Shown: piece after piece, positions 51,562 to 60,315 of the stretch
Layout: every line of letters starts with the position of its first letter
How positions within the stretch are numbered: the first letter of the stretch is position 1
DNA from: Eubacterium plexicaudatum ASF492
GTDB lineage: Bacteria > Bacillota > Clostridia > Lachnospirales > Lachnospiraceae
Length of the DNA stretch: 64,000 nucleotides
Reading direction: 5' to 3'
Assembly: GCF_000364225.2 (NCBI RefSeq)
Contig: NZ_AQFT02000001.1
Span: 1,798,001-1,862,000 of the forward strand
The notes under the pieces: generated by a model
The model's database searches: none
What the model was told of the DNA's origin: nothing
Seen by the model: only the letters and a program-made list of their open reading frames with translations
Position numbers and translations under genes: made by a program

Positions 51562-51921
51562 TCAGCAGGTCCTTTCCGGTGTGACTTCCTGGATCCTTCT
51601 TTTCTGCTCGACGGCAAGCCCCTGCATCAGCCATGTGAACTGTTCCGGTGTGATCTCACGGGCTTCTGACGCTGTTCTTGGCCACTGAAAGCGCCCCGCT
51701 TCGAGTCTTTTATAAACAAGCACAAAGCCGTCGCCTTCCCATAAAAGTCCTTTGATGCGGTCTGTCCGCCTGCCGCAGAACAGAAAAAGGCAGCCTTTTT
51801 GAAACGGGTCCGGCGAAAAATGATCCTGTACAACTCTGGCCAGGCCGTCGATTCCAAAACGGAGATCCGTGTAGCCGTACGCCAGGTAAATCCGGCTGTA
51901 TCGTTTTACATTACCAAGCAT
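51562..51921 (-). CDS. tnpB: IS66 accessory protein TnpB
   Basis: 119 residues with YGYTDLRFGIDGLARVV, LFLFCGRRTDRIKGLLWEGDGFVL and FQWPRTASEAREIT, the hallmark of IS66 Orf2. Needed for IS66 transposition in known members. Overlaps tnpA by 11 bases. The 267-base gap before tnpC is only a GC-rich palindrome (about 51450-51530). Confidence 0.95.
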   Translation of the reverse strand: MLGNVKRYSRIYLAYGYTDLRFGIDGLARVVQDHFSPDPFQKGCLFLFCGRRTDRIKGLLWEGDGFVLVYKRLEAGRFQWPRTASEAREITPEQFTWLMQGLAVEQKRRIQEVTPERTC

Positions 51922-52255
51922 TGGCCAGCGCCTCCATAACTTTTTGGATAAAACCTGCCGAAGCAGATTCGGTTACTTCTATGGTAATATTTCCTTTTCT
52001 GATAACCGCTGCGGCTGGTGCAGGGAGCTGCTCTTGACAGATGTCTGCCGAAATTTCAACAAAAGGCGATGCCTGCGGGGACTGTCCTGTATTTTCCACT
52101 GCCTTCCTGCGGAGTATTCTCAGCCAGTAATAATACCTGGACTCTTTGATATTCCTGTCATGACACCATTCCCTGACGGTCATGCCGCTTTCCATGCGTT
52201 CCTTTATGAGCACGGCCCAGCGCTCTGCGATTACATCGTGTTTTAAATCTGACAC
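51911..52255 (-). CDS. tnpA: IS66 accessory protein TnpA
   Basis: 114 residues; helix-turn-helix in GMTVREWCHDRNIKESRYYYWLR. First gene of the IS66 operon; intact. Confidence 0.92.
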   Translation of the reverse strand: MSDLKHDVIAERWAVLIKERMESGMTVREWCHDRNIKESRYYYWLRILRRKAVENTGQSPQASPFVEISADICQEQLPAPAAAVIRKGNITIEVTESASAGFIQKVMEALANAW

Positions 52256-52620
52256 TAACTACACCTCACTTTCAAAACTGGTATGAGTTTTCAAAGCTAT
52301 GTACATGGACTGTGAAAAGTGATATAAGTTTTCACAGTTTCAATAGTAACTAATAATAGCCTTGAGATAGATTATTCTCAAGGCCATTATATACAAATTT
52401 CTTCTATTATGCACGGTACGCGCTTTTTACCGTTTACGATTCAAGCTTGTTAAATCCTTTTCTCTTATGTATTCTTTTTAACTTTTTTTCGGCAACCATT
52501 GCTTAATATATCTCCAATTTTATGCAATTCCAAAAATCTATATATGAATTGTCAAAAACTTGAAAACCTGTCGCTCAAGTGTTAAAATACTGCTAAAAAT
52601 CAGTGTAAGGAGAAAAAGTA

Positions 52621-53013
52621 ATGGGATATATTCAACATAAATCAGAAGAATCTCTTGAAGATTATTTAGAAACCATATTGATATTAAGCAGGCGCTTACC
52701 TACCGTGCGGTCTATAGATGTGGCAAATGAGCTTGACTTTTCAAAACCAAGCGTGAGCGTTGCAGTGAAAAACCTCAAAAATCGAAACTATATCACTGTA
52801 TCAGGCGATGGGTATATCAGTTTGACCGAAACTGGAAAAGAACTTGCAGAAAAAGTTTATGAATGCCACAATCTGCTGACAGACTGGCTTGTGCATTTGG
52901 GCGTAAACCCTGAAATTGCTGCCGCCGATGCCTGCAAAATGGAGCATGACATCAGCCCAGAAAGCTACGAGGCTATGAAAAAATGTATTTTATCTCTTTT
53001 GAACAAACACTAA
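52621..53013 (+). CDS. DtxR/MntR-like metal-dependent regulator
   Basis: 130 residues on the plus strand. Winged helix EESLEDYLETILILSRRLPTVRSIDVANELDFSKPSVSVAVKNL, then the dimerisation/metal region with ECHNLLTDWLVHLGVN, DACKMEHDISPESYEAM. The residues Cys, Glu and His in these helices are in the places used for metal binding in MntR-like proteins. It normally represses iron or manganese uptake genes; none is adjacent. Ribosome site AAGGAG at 52607-52612. Confidence 0.88.
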   Translation: MGYIQHKSEESLEDYLETILILSRRLPTVRSIDVANELDFSKPSVSVAVKNLKNRNYITVSGDGYISLTETGKELAEKVYECHNLLTDWLVHLGVNPEIAAADACKMEHDISPESYEAMKKCILSLLNKH

Positions 53014-53053
53014 AAAAGAGGATGTTATCCTTTTTATGATAACGTCCTCTTTT
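53014..53053. terminator. Terminator after the DtxR-like gene
   Basis: AAAAGAGGATGTTATC pairs with GATAACGTCCTCTTTT (one G-U wobble) over an 8-base loop, followed by T residues on the plus strand. Confidence 0.8.
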
Positions 53054-53131
53054 AAGTTATATCTGTTTATTATCCTGTTTTTAGGTAATGAAATGATATT
53101 CTGATGCAAACGCTTCAATGTACACATGAAT

Positions 53132-53512
53132 TTATACACTGTAATCAATAGATTTTCTAACAAACTGATTGCCACTTTGTACCAAACTGCTTTCAACTGA
53201 TTCCCTTGTAACACTATCAAGTATGCTAGAATCAAACGGCTGTCCCGGTTCCCAGTCAGGATTTGCCGCCTTTACAGCCGCATACATAGCAGACCGATAT
53301 TTGCCCTCATACTGTTGTAAAGTCCATGTTCCTTTTGCACGATCTTCTTTCTTTACACTTAATTGATATTCTCTAAATATTTTTGATCTTTTTGTTGTAT
53401 CACCATTAGAAATGCCATTCTCCTGAATGAACTCTCTTTTCACATTATCGAACATCTTTTGCCGTGCTTCATCAGAGACACTTATTATCTGCTGCCAAGT
53501 CGAGCGGTCCAC
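53132..53512 (-). CDS. Unknown protein, fifth cargo gene of agr locus 2
   Basis: About 126 residues from GTG 53512, but DGT-VDRSTWQQII suggests the frame continues upstream across an A run at 53525, so the start is uncertain and may join further sequence. Helical, no signal peptide (STWQQIISVSDEARQKMFDN; TLQQYEGKYRSAMYAAVKAANP). Family not recognised; the wording resembles DUF3879/DUF4885-type Firmicute proteins. Confidence 0.5.
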   Translation of the reverse strand: MDRSTWQQIISVSDEARQKMFDNVKREFIQENGISNGDTTKRSKIFREYQLSVKKEDRAKGTWTLQQYEGKYRSAMYAAVKAANPDWEPGQPFDSSILDSVTRESVESSLVQSGNQFVRKSIDYSV

Positions 53513-53582
53513 AGTACCATCTTTTTATGTACAAACCAGAATATCAAGATACACTATGTATTTATTTGTGCTTCTTTCTTAC

Positions 53583-54616
53583 TTACACTTTAGCATCAAA
53601 TATACTTTGACTAATACCTTTAATCCATGCATCCTGCTCTGTTCCGTATCCTTTTTCCTGTCCTATGTCATACAATCCGCTACTGTCAAAACCTATTTCC
53701 AACACTAAATCATTTCCTTTATTCCATCCATTTTTAGCATATTCTAACCACCTGTTAGAATAAAGTTCATACCCTGCACTGTTCTTAGCTTTCTCCTTAA
53801 ACAATGCAAGTAAATCTGTACCGTCTTCTGCAATAAAAGTACCGTTCTTGTATGCCGCATTGCGTATATCATACCCTGTTGTATTATACACTTCATGCCA
53901 TAAAGAATACTGGTTTACCTTTATTGTATTTGCTTGCAGATTGACAATTTCATTATCTGCATCATGCATACAGAGCCACGCATGTGTCCATATGTTTTTT
54001 GCATTATCTCCTTCATTCAGCAGTTTCTCTATCAATGATAAAGTATCTTTATCTATATTTCCTGACACGTTTAATTGATATGTATACGGATTAACAGAAA
54101 ATTTCAAATCTGTTTCTTTTGATAAGGACATCCCATGATTGGAAAACAGCTCTGAAATCTGCTGGTTTATAACACTTCGGGCATACTGTTTTTCCTTATC
54201 CGTGTTACGGCTATAACCCGTACTTCTTGAACCGCCCGTATATAAATCCTTGTAATCCTTCAAAGCATAATCATATCGGGCAAATCCACCTACAGGTTTT
54301 CCTCCTGTCTGCAGCATTCTTTTTCTGTACGGTAAGCTATAGAACGCTGGTCTGCCGTCATGTATGAGCAAAAGTTGGGAGAGGTCACATCGCAATATTT
54401 TGATCTTACATATGCCATCGGATCGGAATGTGACATATTTTCCCTATACATTTTATCATAATGTTCCCGCAAAACTTTTTGTACGAAACGGTCTTCCTCT
54501 GTAAGTCCATCGTATAGATAACCTACAGTTGTGCCAGTACCAGAATCAGCAGGCAGGTTATTAAAATCCCTGCCCGCTGGTATTTTGCTATAATCAGAAT
54601 TACTTACCATAACCAT
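53583..54616 (-). CDS. DUF4885-like protein, fourth cargo gene of agr locus 2 (frameshifted)
   Basis: About 344 residues after one base near 54310. N terminus SNSDYSKIPAGRDFNNLPAD, then GYLYDGLTEEDRFVQKVLREHYDKMY; the middle LKFSVNPYTYQLNVSGNIDKDTLSLIEKLLN resembles DUF4885 proteins of Bacillus and Clostridia. No signal peptide, so if exported it uses another route. Starts eight bases after the preceding stop. Confidence 0.55.
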
Positions 54617-54624
54617 ACTGCACC

Positions 54625-55538
54625 CTACCTTATATAAGTCTCATAATCTGTATCATGCAAATCATACTGAAACCCTATCGTCAGCTTAACATTTCTCATT
54701 GTTGATTTAGCTGTAGCAAGAGCATTATACTTAAAATTCCATCTTTGCTTAACAGGTATCCCATCATCAACATCAATATTATAGTGACCGCTATTTGCAC
54801 TGGAAACCGTTGAAGTATACCAAATGCCATTACTTGCAGGCATAATCATATGATGCACATTTCCCTGATTAGGGGACTGTGTCCCAGAAGATGAAATACT
54901 TGTAACAATAGCATTATCAGGAATTTTCGTATCATTTGTCAAATTCACAGATATGATAGATGAATCAACACCCGACAAGCTAATACTGCTGTTTCCCGGA
55001 TTAGATGCCGTTCCTGAAATTGAAACGCTTACTGATGACGTCTTTATTCTATTATAAGCTGATAGTGAAAAGTAGATACTTCTGTTTATGTCCACACTGC
55101 CTCTATGTAAAACCAAATAATAATTTCTTGTAGAAGTCGAGTCATTATCACAGTCCAGATATATATCCGGCGTAACACTGTCTGCATTATAAACATCTTC
55201 TGGTGTCATTTGGGGTAGGCCTTGTGTAATTCCTACACCATTCTGTATTTCAAACCACTCACCTGCATATTCTTCATCATATGATGCCCTTAAATAAATG
55301 TGTTCTCCCGGACTTAATGTAAATTCCAGCCAAGACTCCGTTTGTCCACTCTCTAATATAATAGTTGCATAGTTTGAATTAATCGATGACCATCTGCCAT
55401 AATTGTAAGCCGTTGATCTTGTATTGTTGCCTGTAATAGATGTAGCTGCTTGTGCCTCTATTGGATTTATATTTAACAAACCAAAACATAGTGCAATTAC
55501 TGCCATCAACCCAACAAATCTTTTAATTTTTTTCTCAT
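54625..55538 (-). CDS. Secreted protein, third cargo gene of agr locus 2 (frameshifted near start)
   Basis: From ATG 55538 (AAAGGTGG site) one A restored in an A run near 55528 gives an N terminus MRKK-KRFVGLMAVIALCFGL followed by IEAQAATS: a signal peptide cut after AQA. The mature part of about 275 residues is Ser/Asn/Thr-rich beta-type sequence (WLEFTLSPGEHIYLRASYDE...; NYYLVLHRGSVDINRSIYFSL) resembling bacterial surface or pre-peptidase C-terminal-like domains. Ribosome site and signal peptide resemble those of the first cargo gene. Confidence 0.6.
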
Positions 55539-55628
55539 TATAATTACCACCTTTCTAAAACACTTAACCTTCACGCCTTGATTCAACTATACTTTAACAG
55601 AAGGATTTGATAAACCAATCATATCGCT

Positions 55629-56281
55629 TTATGCCTTTGCATCAAACACATTGCGTTCTTCCAGATAATCCGGCAATTCAGCAGGCTCGCTGTTTCCTTT
55701 TACAGAACGGTATTCACTCCAATAAATAGAATAAAACTGTTTCTTTTTTGTGAGTTCTGCAGGTGTCATTTCATAACTCCACCCATTTCCTGTATTGGAT
55801 AACACTTTTGCACCTTGATATTCAATAACAGCTCCATGCCCACCTGTTGTTAGAATTGGACAAGTAAGCACTCCTCCCCCTGCCAGAGCAAATTGCTTTT
55901 CAGCAAGATTGCCACGCCCCTCTGACTTTTCCAAAAATCAAGCAGCGACAATTCTCCTATTCCACGGCATTTAGGATTACTGCCATTGTTTTTACTCATA
56001 GCATTTTGAGCAGACTGATACAATCCCTTTCTATTGGGTGCCACCTCCGATAAATACTCTGCCCTTAACTGCAACACTTTCCGATCTATAACATCTCGTT
56101 CCGCCACACTTGTAGCTGTTGCAGCTTTATTGGCAAGCTCTTTTATTTCTGCCAAAAATTCAGTTTCCGTCTTATTTGCCTTAGATGCTGAAGGAATATA
56201 TGACCAATTTGGCTCACCGCTGCTATATGATGTAATTAGTTGGTTCTTATTGTTATGTATTGTTCCAACTGAAATACCCAT
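55629..56281 (-). CDS. Unknown protein, second cargo gene of agr locus 2 (frameshifted)
   Basis: About 217 residues from ATG 56281 (AAGAGGTG site), joined by one T in a T run near 55930. No signal peptide. The first half has a helical segment ETEFLAEIKELANKAATAT; the second half has AGGGVLTCPILTTGGHGAVI and EMTPAELTKKKQFYSIYWSEY. Function unknown; style resembles the fourth and fifth cargo proteins. Confidence 0.5.
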
Positions 56282-56295
56282 ATCCCACACACCTC

Positions 56296-56886
56296 TTAAT
56301 TTTCTTCATATTCTACAATCATTTTACTCCCAAATACAGTAAATCCATCCATTCCTGTATACTGCTGCAATATCCTTCCCTCAATCCTGACAAGAAATTT
56401 AACATTTGCCGCCTCACCCTCAAATACCGTTGTTTTATTTGTTGAGGACGGCTTACTGGTCTGCTGGAACGGGACTGTTGCAGATGTATTTGTGGCATAA
56501 CTGGTAATAACATAGTTTTTGATTGTAGTATATTTTGATTGAGTAACCTTTGTACCTGTCGGGCAATAAATTGTAATACTCTTAATTGTTGCGCCATTTG
56601 GAATTACCTTGCTAAAATCTACATTCTGACCAATAGAATATATTGTCCCTGTCTGACCTGTAGAAGATGCATAATCTTTGGATAATACTTTTGTTGCTGT
56701 TGGATTAGTTGCATACGCAACCGCCTCTCCATCAATCACATCATTCATATCTACTACTACAAATTTTGTGTTTTCATTTTCCATTGTTTCCGCAGCATTA
56801 ACCGTTTTTGTCCCCACTGATGAAAATATTACCGAAAATGCCATTAACGCTGCCGCTGCCATTGCTAAAAATTTCTTTGTCCTCAT
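56296..56886 (-). CDS. Secreted protein, first cargo gene of agr locus 2
   Basis: 196 residues from ATG 56886 (AAAGGTGG, 8-base spacing). A signal peptide (MRTKKFLAMAAAALMAFSVI..., cut after VNA) precedes a mature part of about 160 residues, Thr/Ser-rich and beta-type (SITIYCPTGTKVTQSKYTTI; AANVKFLVRIEGRILQQYTG). No known domain. It is the first gene behind agrB-2 with an 86-base gap. Confidence 0.6.
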   Translation of the reverse strand: MRTKKFLAMAAAALMAFSVIFSSVGTKTVNAAETMENENTKFVVVDMNDVIDGEAVAYATNPTATKVLSKDYASSTGQTGTIYSIGQNVDFSKVIPNGATIKSITIYCPTGTKVTQSKYTTIKNYVITSYATNTSATVPFQQTSKPSSTNKTTVFEGEAANVKFLVRIEGRILQQYTGMDGFTVFGSKMIVEYEEN

Positions 56887-56972
56887 TGTAAATTCCACCT
56901 TTCTTTCCATAATTTAATACCATGTTTTTCGGACATTTGAGCCTAATTAAAAACACAATATAAAACTTGGGC

Positions 56973-57542
56973 TCAATTTTGCCTTTTCTTTTTTATGCCT
57001 AAAGCCAGTAGCGCTCCTGTAAACATCACTCCTGTCTCCAGCCAATGTGCAGCAGAGAGATACTTATGGATAAGCAAGATCGCTGTAATTACGATATTCG
57101 CCAATATCAACAATCCGATTGCCTGTCTACGAAACAAGACTTTCTCATCATGTTCCAATGTCCTGTTTTCGTTTTCCACCGGGGCAAACAGTATGATCAG
57201 GAGATCCGCCGCAACCATTCCAATAATCTCTGCTACGGGTGCCATTGTAACTTTATTAAGCAGACACAACAGAAAAACTACGCAACATGAAAATATGTAA
57301 CATCCCATTCTTGTTTTTGCGTGGTATCCGCCTGCCTTTCTTCTTAAAGGAATCAATATGCTTCCACTAACTAACAAAGAGAACAGTTCTCCCAGACATA
57401 TACCAATCAACAGATAAGAAACAATATGAACCAGTTTCAGAAGCATACACTCTAAGCCAAACTGATATATCTCAACATCTTCCTTATCCACAAATTTCTC
57501 CATCTGCATTTTGAGCAAAATGCCCTTAACGAGCTTATCCAT
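56973..57542 (-). CDS. AgrB-like peptide-processing membrane protease, locus 2
   Basis: 189 residues, intact. Catalytic His74 and Cys81 lie in RRKAGGYHAKTRMGC; four or five membrane helices follow. The start overlaps the agrD stop by eight bases. Same reaction as locus-1 AgrB, on its own AgrD. Confidence 0.9.
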   Translation of the reverse strand: MDKLVKGILLKMQMEKFVDKEDVEIYQFGLECMLLKLVHIVSYLLIGICLGELFSLLVSGSILIPLRRKAGGYHAKTRMGCYIFSCCVVFLLCLLNKVTMAPVAEIIGMVAADLLIILFAPVENENRTLEHDEKVLFRRQAIGLLILANIVITAILLIHKYLSAAHWLETGVMFTGALLALGIKKKRQN

Positions 57543-57681
57543 TCTTGGTTTTCAGCTTTTTAGCTTTTTCGGGCATTTTAGGCTGATACCCTAAAAATAC
57601 ACAAGCTGAATTAGCCTCTTTCTTCACGTTTGCCAAAACAGCTTTAGACAACAGCCTCATTCCGACTTCCTTAACCTTCAT
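57535..57681 (-). CDS. AgrD-like cyclic-lactone autoinducer precursor, locus 2
   Basis: 48 residues behind a strong AAAAGGAGG site. N-terminal helix MKVKEVGMRLLSKAVLANVK, core NSACVFLGYQPKMPEK, basic tail AKKLKTKNG. The shared NSAC and QPxxPE marks with locus 1 place both in the same family, but the ring residues differ, so the two signals should be distinct. The stop is inside agrB. Confidence 0.9.
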   Translation of the reverse strand: MKVKEVGMRLLSKAVLANVKKEANSACVFLGYQPKMPEKAKKLKTKNG

Positions 57682-57754
57682 AAACAATTCCTCCTTTTCA
57701 ATTCTATTACATCAATCTTATCGACTAAGTAAACTCTGTGTTTTATATACCAAT

Positions 57755-57784
57755 CACGAGGTACAGCTTTTCTTGCACGAAGTA
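57755..57784 (-). promoter_or_regulatory. Predicted LytTR binding repeats, site B, before agrD-2
   Basis: Minus strand TACTTCGTG (57776-57784) and TACCTCGTG (57755-57763), 8 of 9 identical with a 21-bp period. A GATAAG -10-like box lies 33 bases after the second repeat, and agrD starts about 70 bases further on. Confidence 0.7.
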
Positions 57785-57816
57785 AAACTCTCCTAAGATT
57801 GTTCTCAGGAGAGTTT
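57785..57816. terminator. Intrinsic terminator between the two LytTR sites
   Basis: Perfect 10-bp inverted repeat (57785-57794 / 57807-57816), 12-base loop, T run on the minus strand. Confidence 0.8.
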
Positions 57817-57895
57817 CATTTATAGCTACTATGCCACCGCTCAATAATTTAAGATTTGATTTTTCTCCTAAATGCTTCTAAGCTGCTTATAGTGT
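57785..57895 (-). ncRNA. Candidate small RNA of agr locus 2 (RNAIII-like position)
   Basis: Between site A and site B a -10-like TACACT/TATAAG (about 57886-57896) is followed by about 100 bases without a good reading frame, ending in a terminator (AAACTCTCCT / AGGAGAGTTT, 57785-57816, followed by TTTT). This is a transcription unit without a gene, controlled by an AgrA-type site. No direct evidence of transcription. Confidence 0.4.
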
Positions 57896-57927
57896 AATAT
57901 TTATTTTTATTTTGTAAATAGCGTTTA

Positions 57928-57957
57928 CACGAGATAAAATTTTTTCTGCACGAAGTA
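57928..57957 (-). promoter_or_regulatory. Predicted LytTR binding repeats, site A, before the candidate small RNA
   Basis: Minus strand TACTTCGTG (57949-57957) and TATCTCGTG (57928-57936), 21-bp period; the first half-site is identical to that of site B. It lies 52 bases after the kinase stop. Confidence 0.7.
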
Positions 57958-58008
57958 TATGCTGAATTACCACTTCTTTTTGTCGTGCCTGGTCATTGTT
58001 TCATGCAG

Positions 58009-59304
58009 TTAGGAATTTAAGAGCAAGTCCACTGTAACTATGCCGCTTTTTTGTTGAAAAGATATATCCCCATCATACTTTTCTATACTTCTTTTAACAT
58101 TTAACAAACCTATCCCATGATTTTTTCCTTTTTCAGAAACAGGCACACCATTTTTCCATTTTAGGGGAAGCGAAGTATTTTCTATCCTGACAAGCACCAT
58201 TTCCTGATAAGGCGATATGCCAATCTGGATATACCTATCCCCATTTACTTTTTCTGCCGCCTCTATTGCATTATCAATCAGGTTTCCAAAAATTGTGGTT
58301 GCATCAATCGCCTCAAGAAAGTCCATATTTATATTATCAACTTTAATATCAAATTTTATTTTCTTCTCTCTGCTGATGGTAGCTTTATCTGTAAACAGAA
58401 TATCCAGTATCGGATTTCCTGTGTACTTGACAGGGATCAGCGGTTCCAGCATGTTCCTTATTTCTTTTACATATTCTGCCGCTTCGCCATTTTCTCCATT
58501 TACACATAAATTTTCTATGCTTTTTACATGTTTATCCACATCATGCAGTATATGAACTGTCGCATTATATTTCTGCTCTTGCATCAAATAATATTCATAC
58601 TGCATATATGCCTGTTTTTCAAGTATCAATACCTCTCCTTCCAGATAGTTTTTCTCATTTGCTACCTTTATAAAATATAAAAGATACAGGTCCGCCAAAA
58701 CAATACACCCCATATTGACCGTTAGAATAAAATTTTCCTGCCCACGCAATATCCCTTCTGCAATTACAAGCATATTTATCAGACTATATATCAATATAAT
58801 AAAATTGATTGCCCACTGCACTCTGGTAAAGGCAATTTTCTTTTTGTTCATTAGTCTGGTAAAAATCATATAATACATGAATATCACAACTACTTTGGAA
58901 AAAGTGATTTCCATACAGCCTTGCATTGTGCCTGTTTTTAAGTCAATTTGAAATAGTTTCAGCATCCAATCAACAAAGACCACCCCTAAAGACTCACACA
59001 CAGCTATGTAAAAAAGGAGTACCTCACATTCTATTATCCGTTTTAAAGCTTTATCGGAATCATCAAAGTAAAACACATAAGAAAGAATACCTACAGCAGC
59101 AATCCAGACTATTAAATTCAAAACTGAAAAACCCAAAAGATTTATGATAGAAATTCCTATAATTGCTATTACTTCCACAAAGTAATAAACATACTTATTA
59201 TGAAATGTCTTGTTATATCTGTCATTCATAAATTGAAACAAAATTGCCGCAACAATAAAGCACGATAAACAGGTACATAGTGCTAATAATATATCATCCA
59301 TCAT
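58009..59304 (-). CDS. AgrC-like GHKL histidine kinase, locus 2
   Basis: 431 residues, intact. N-terminal membrane helices (about 5-215), phospho-acceptor in VHILHDVDKHVKSI, GHKL ATPase with NLIDNAIEAAEKV and KNHGIGLLNVKRS. Senses the locus-2 peptide by family analogy. It begins eight bases after the regulator gene stop. Confidence 0.92.
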   Translation of the reverse strand: MMDDILLALCTCLSCFIVAAILFQFMNDRYNKTFHNKYVYYFVEVIAIIGISIINLLGFSVLNLIVWIAAVGILSYVFYFDDSDKALKRIIECEVLLFYIAVCESLGVVFVDWMLKLFQIDLKTGTMQGCMEITFSKVVVIFMYYMIFTRLMNKKKIAFTRVQWAINFIILIYSLINMLVIAEGILRGQENFILTVNMGCIVLADLYLLYFIKVANEKNYLEGEVLILEKQAYMQYEYYLMQEQKYNATVHILHDVDKHVKSIENLCVNGENGEAAEYVKEIRNMLEPLIPVKYTGNPILDILFTDKATISREKKIKFDIKVDNINMDFLEAIDATTIFGNLIDNAIEAAEKVNGDRYIQIGISPYQEMVLVRIENTSLPLKWKNGVPVSEKGKNHGIGLLNVKRSIEKYDGDISFQQKSGIVTVDLLLNS

Positions 59305-59312
59305 AATTCCAC

Positions 59313-60059
59313 CTAATTAAAATTATTGTGCATAAACACATTCATTTTCTTAACAAAGTCCGCTTTCCGTTTTTGTGATAACGCAAGTTCCTGTCCGTTA
59401 TCCATATGTAACGAATACCCCTTTACTTTCCGTATATGCCGCATATTTACTAACATCCCCCTGCAATTCACTTCAAAACCAAATTCTTTCAATTCCTCTG
59501 TCAGTTTTTCCATTACATAGGCAAATTCATACCAGTCATTTTTGCCTACAATTTTTATTTTTCTTGCAGTTTTAATATACTCAAAATACAGTATATCCTT
59601 CAAATTCAGTTTAAGCACTTCTATTTCCTGCTTATCACTGGTAGTTACATTGTAAAACTCACGTTTTCTTCCAGAAGTATCGCCCTCCATATTATCCAAC
59701 AGTTCTATTATCTGATCACGCACACTTTCATACTTAACTGGCTTTGTCAGAAAAGAAAATGCGTGAACCTTGTTAATCACTTGATTACAATATTGTTCAT
59801 AGCTTGTGATGTAAATCAATTTTACCTCCGGGAATCTCTTTTTTAATTCCCTCCCCAAATCAATTCCATTCAATTCATGCATTGAAATATCCAATATTCC
59901 AATATCCATGCTGTATGTATGGTCCAGCATTTCTTCTCCTGAAGTATAGGTTTTCAAATTATAATCAATCACTTCATTCACACAAATTTCACTAATTATT
60001 TTTGATACCGCTTTTAAATCAGTTATCTCATCATCGCATATTACAATTTCAATCATCAA
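59313..60059 (-). CDS. AgrA-like LytTR response regulator, locus 2
   Basis: 248 residues, intact. Receiver (1-120; IVICDDE, MDIGILDISMHELNGIDLG) and LytTR domain (140-245; ILYFEYIKTARKIKIVGKND, GFEVNCRGMLVNMRHIRKV). Ribosome site AAGAGGTGA before ATG 60059. A TATAAT box lies about 40 bases upstream (minus strand, about 60093-60098) and the IS4-like element at 60140 ends about 20 bases before the weak -35, so its promoter has barely been spared or is partly IS-derived. Confidence 0.92.
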   Translation of the reverse strand: MMIEIVICDDEITDLKAVSKIISEICVNEVIDYNLKTYTSGEEMLDHTYSMDIGILDISMHELNGIDLGRELKKRFPEVKLIYITSYEQYCNQVINKVHAFSFLTKPVKYESVRDQIIELLDNMEGDTSGRKREFYNVTTSDKQEIEVLKLNLKDILYFEYIKTARKIKIVGKNDWYEFAYVMEKLTEELKEFGFEVNCRGMLVNMRHIRKVKGYSLHMDNGQELALSQKRKADFVKKMNVFMHNNFN

Positions 60060-60129
60060 GATTCACCTCTTTTCAAAACTAAAGTTATTGAAATTATACC
60101 ATATTTTTTATCTTTTTTCTACTGCACGT

Positions 60130-60139
60130 CAGGGATATC
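60130..60139 (+). repeat. Target-site duplication of the IS4-like element, left
   Basis: CAGGGATATC, repeated at 63861-63870 on the far side. Confidence 0.9.
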
Positions 60140-60315
60140 CAGCTCTGACGATTAAATTATGGATTTATCAGTGCCAATTACATATATCTTTCAATATATT
60201 GCAACTTTTGATGATAGTATTTTAAAACAAAAACTCCCCCTGCTGTAATTTTGAAAACGCTTTTAGGTTATTGTGCCATATCCGGGCATCCCCCCCCCCT
60301 TTCCAGTGCATTCCA

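Larger units (their letters stand above)
49609..52437 (-). mobile_element. Complete IS66-family element
   Basis: 2829 bases bounded by inverted repeats GTAAACGGTAAAACGCGAGT (left) and its near-perfect complement at the right, with the 8-bp duplication GATTCAAG at both sides. It carries tnpA, tnpB and tnpC. A 14-bp perfect inverted repeat (49637-49650 / 49670-49683) just after tnpC is a terminator. Confidence 0.95.

Noticed and set aside
51420-51640. Small frames in the gap between IS66 tnpB and tnpC
   Set aside because: The region is a GC-rich palindrome within a complete IS66; the frames have no family features or ribosome sites.
57700-57870. Short frame starting TTG near 57846 as a delta-toxin-like peptide in the small RNA
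   Set aside because: The start is far from the AGGAG and the frame runs through the terminator and site B into the agrD leader, so it is not a credible gene.
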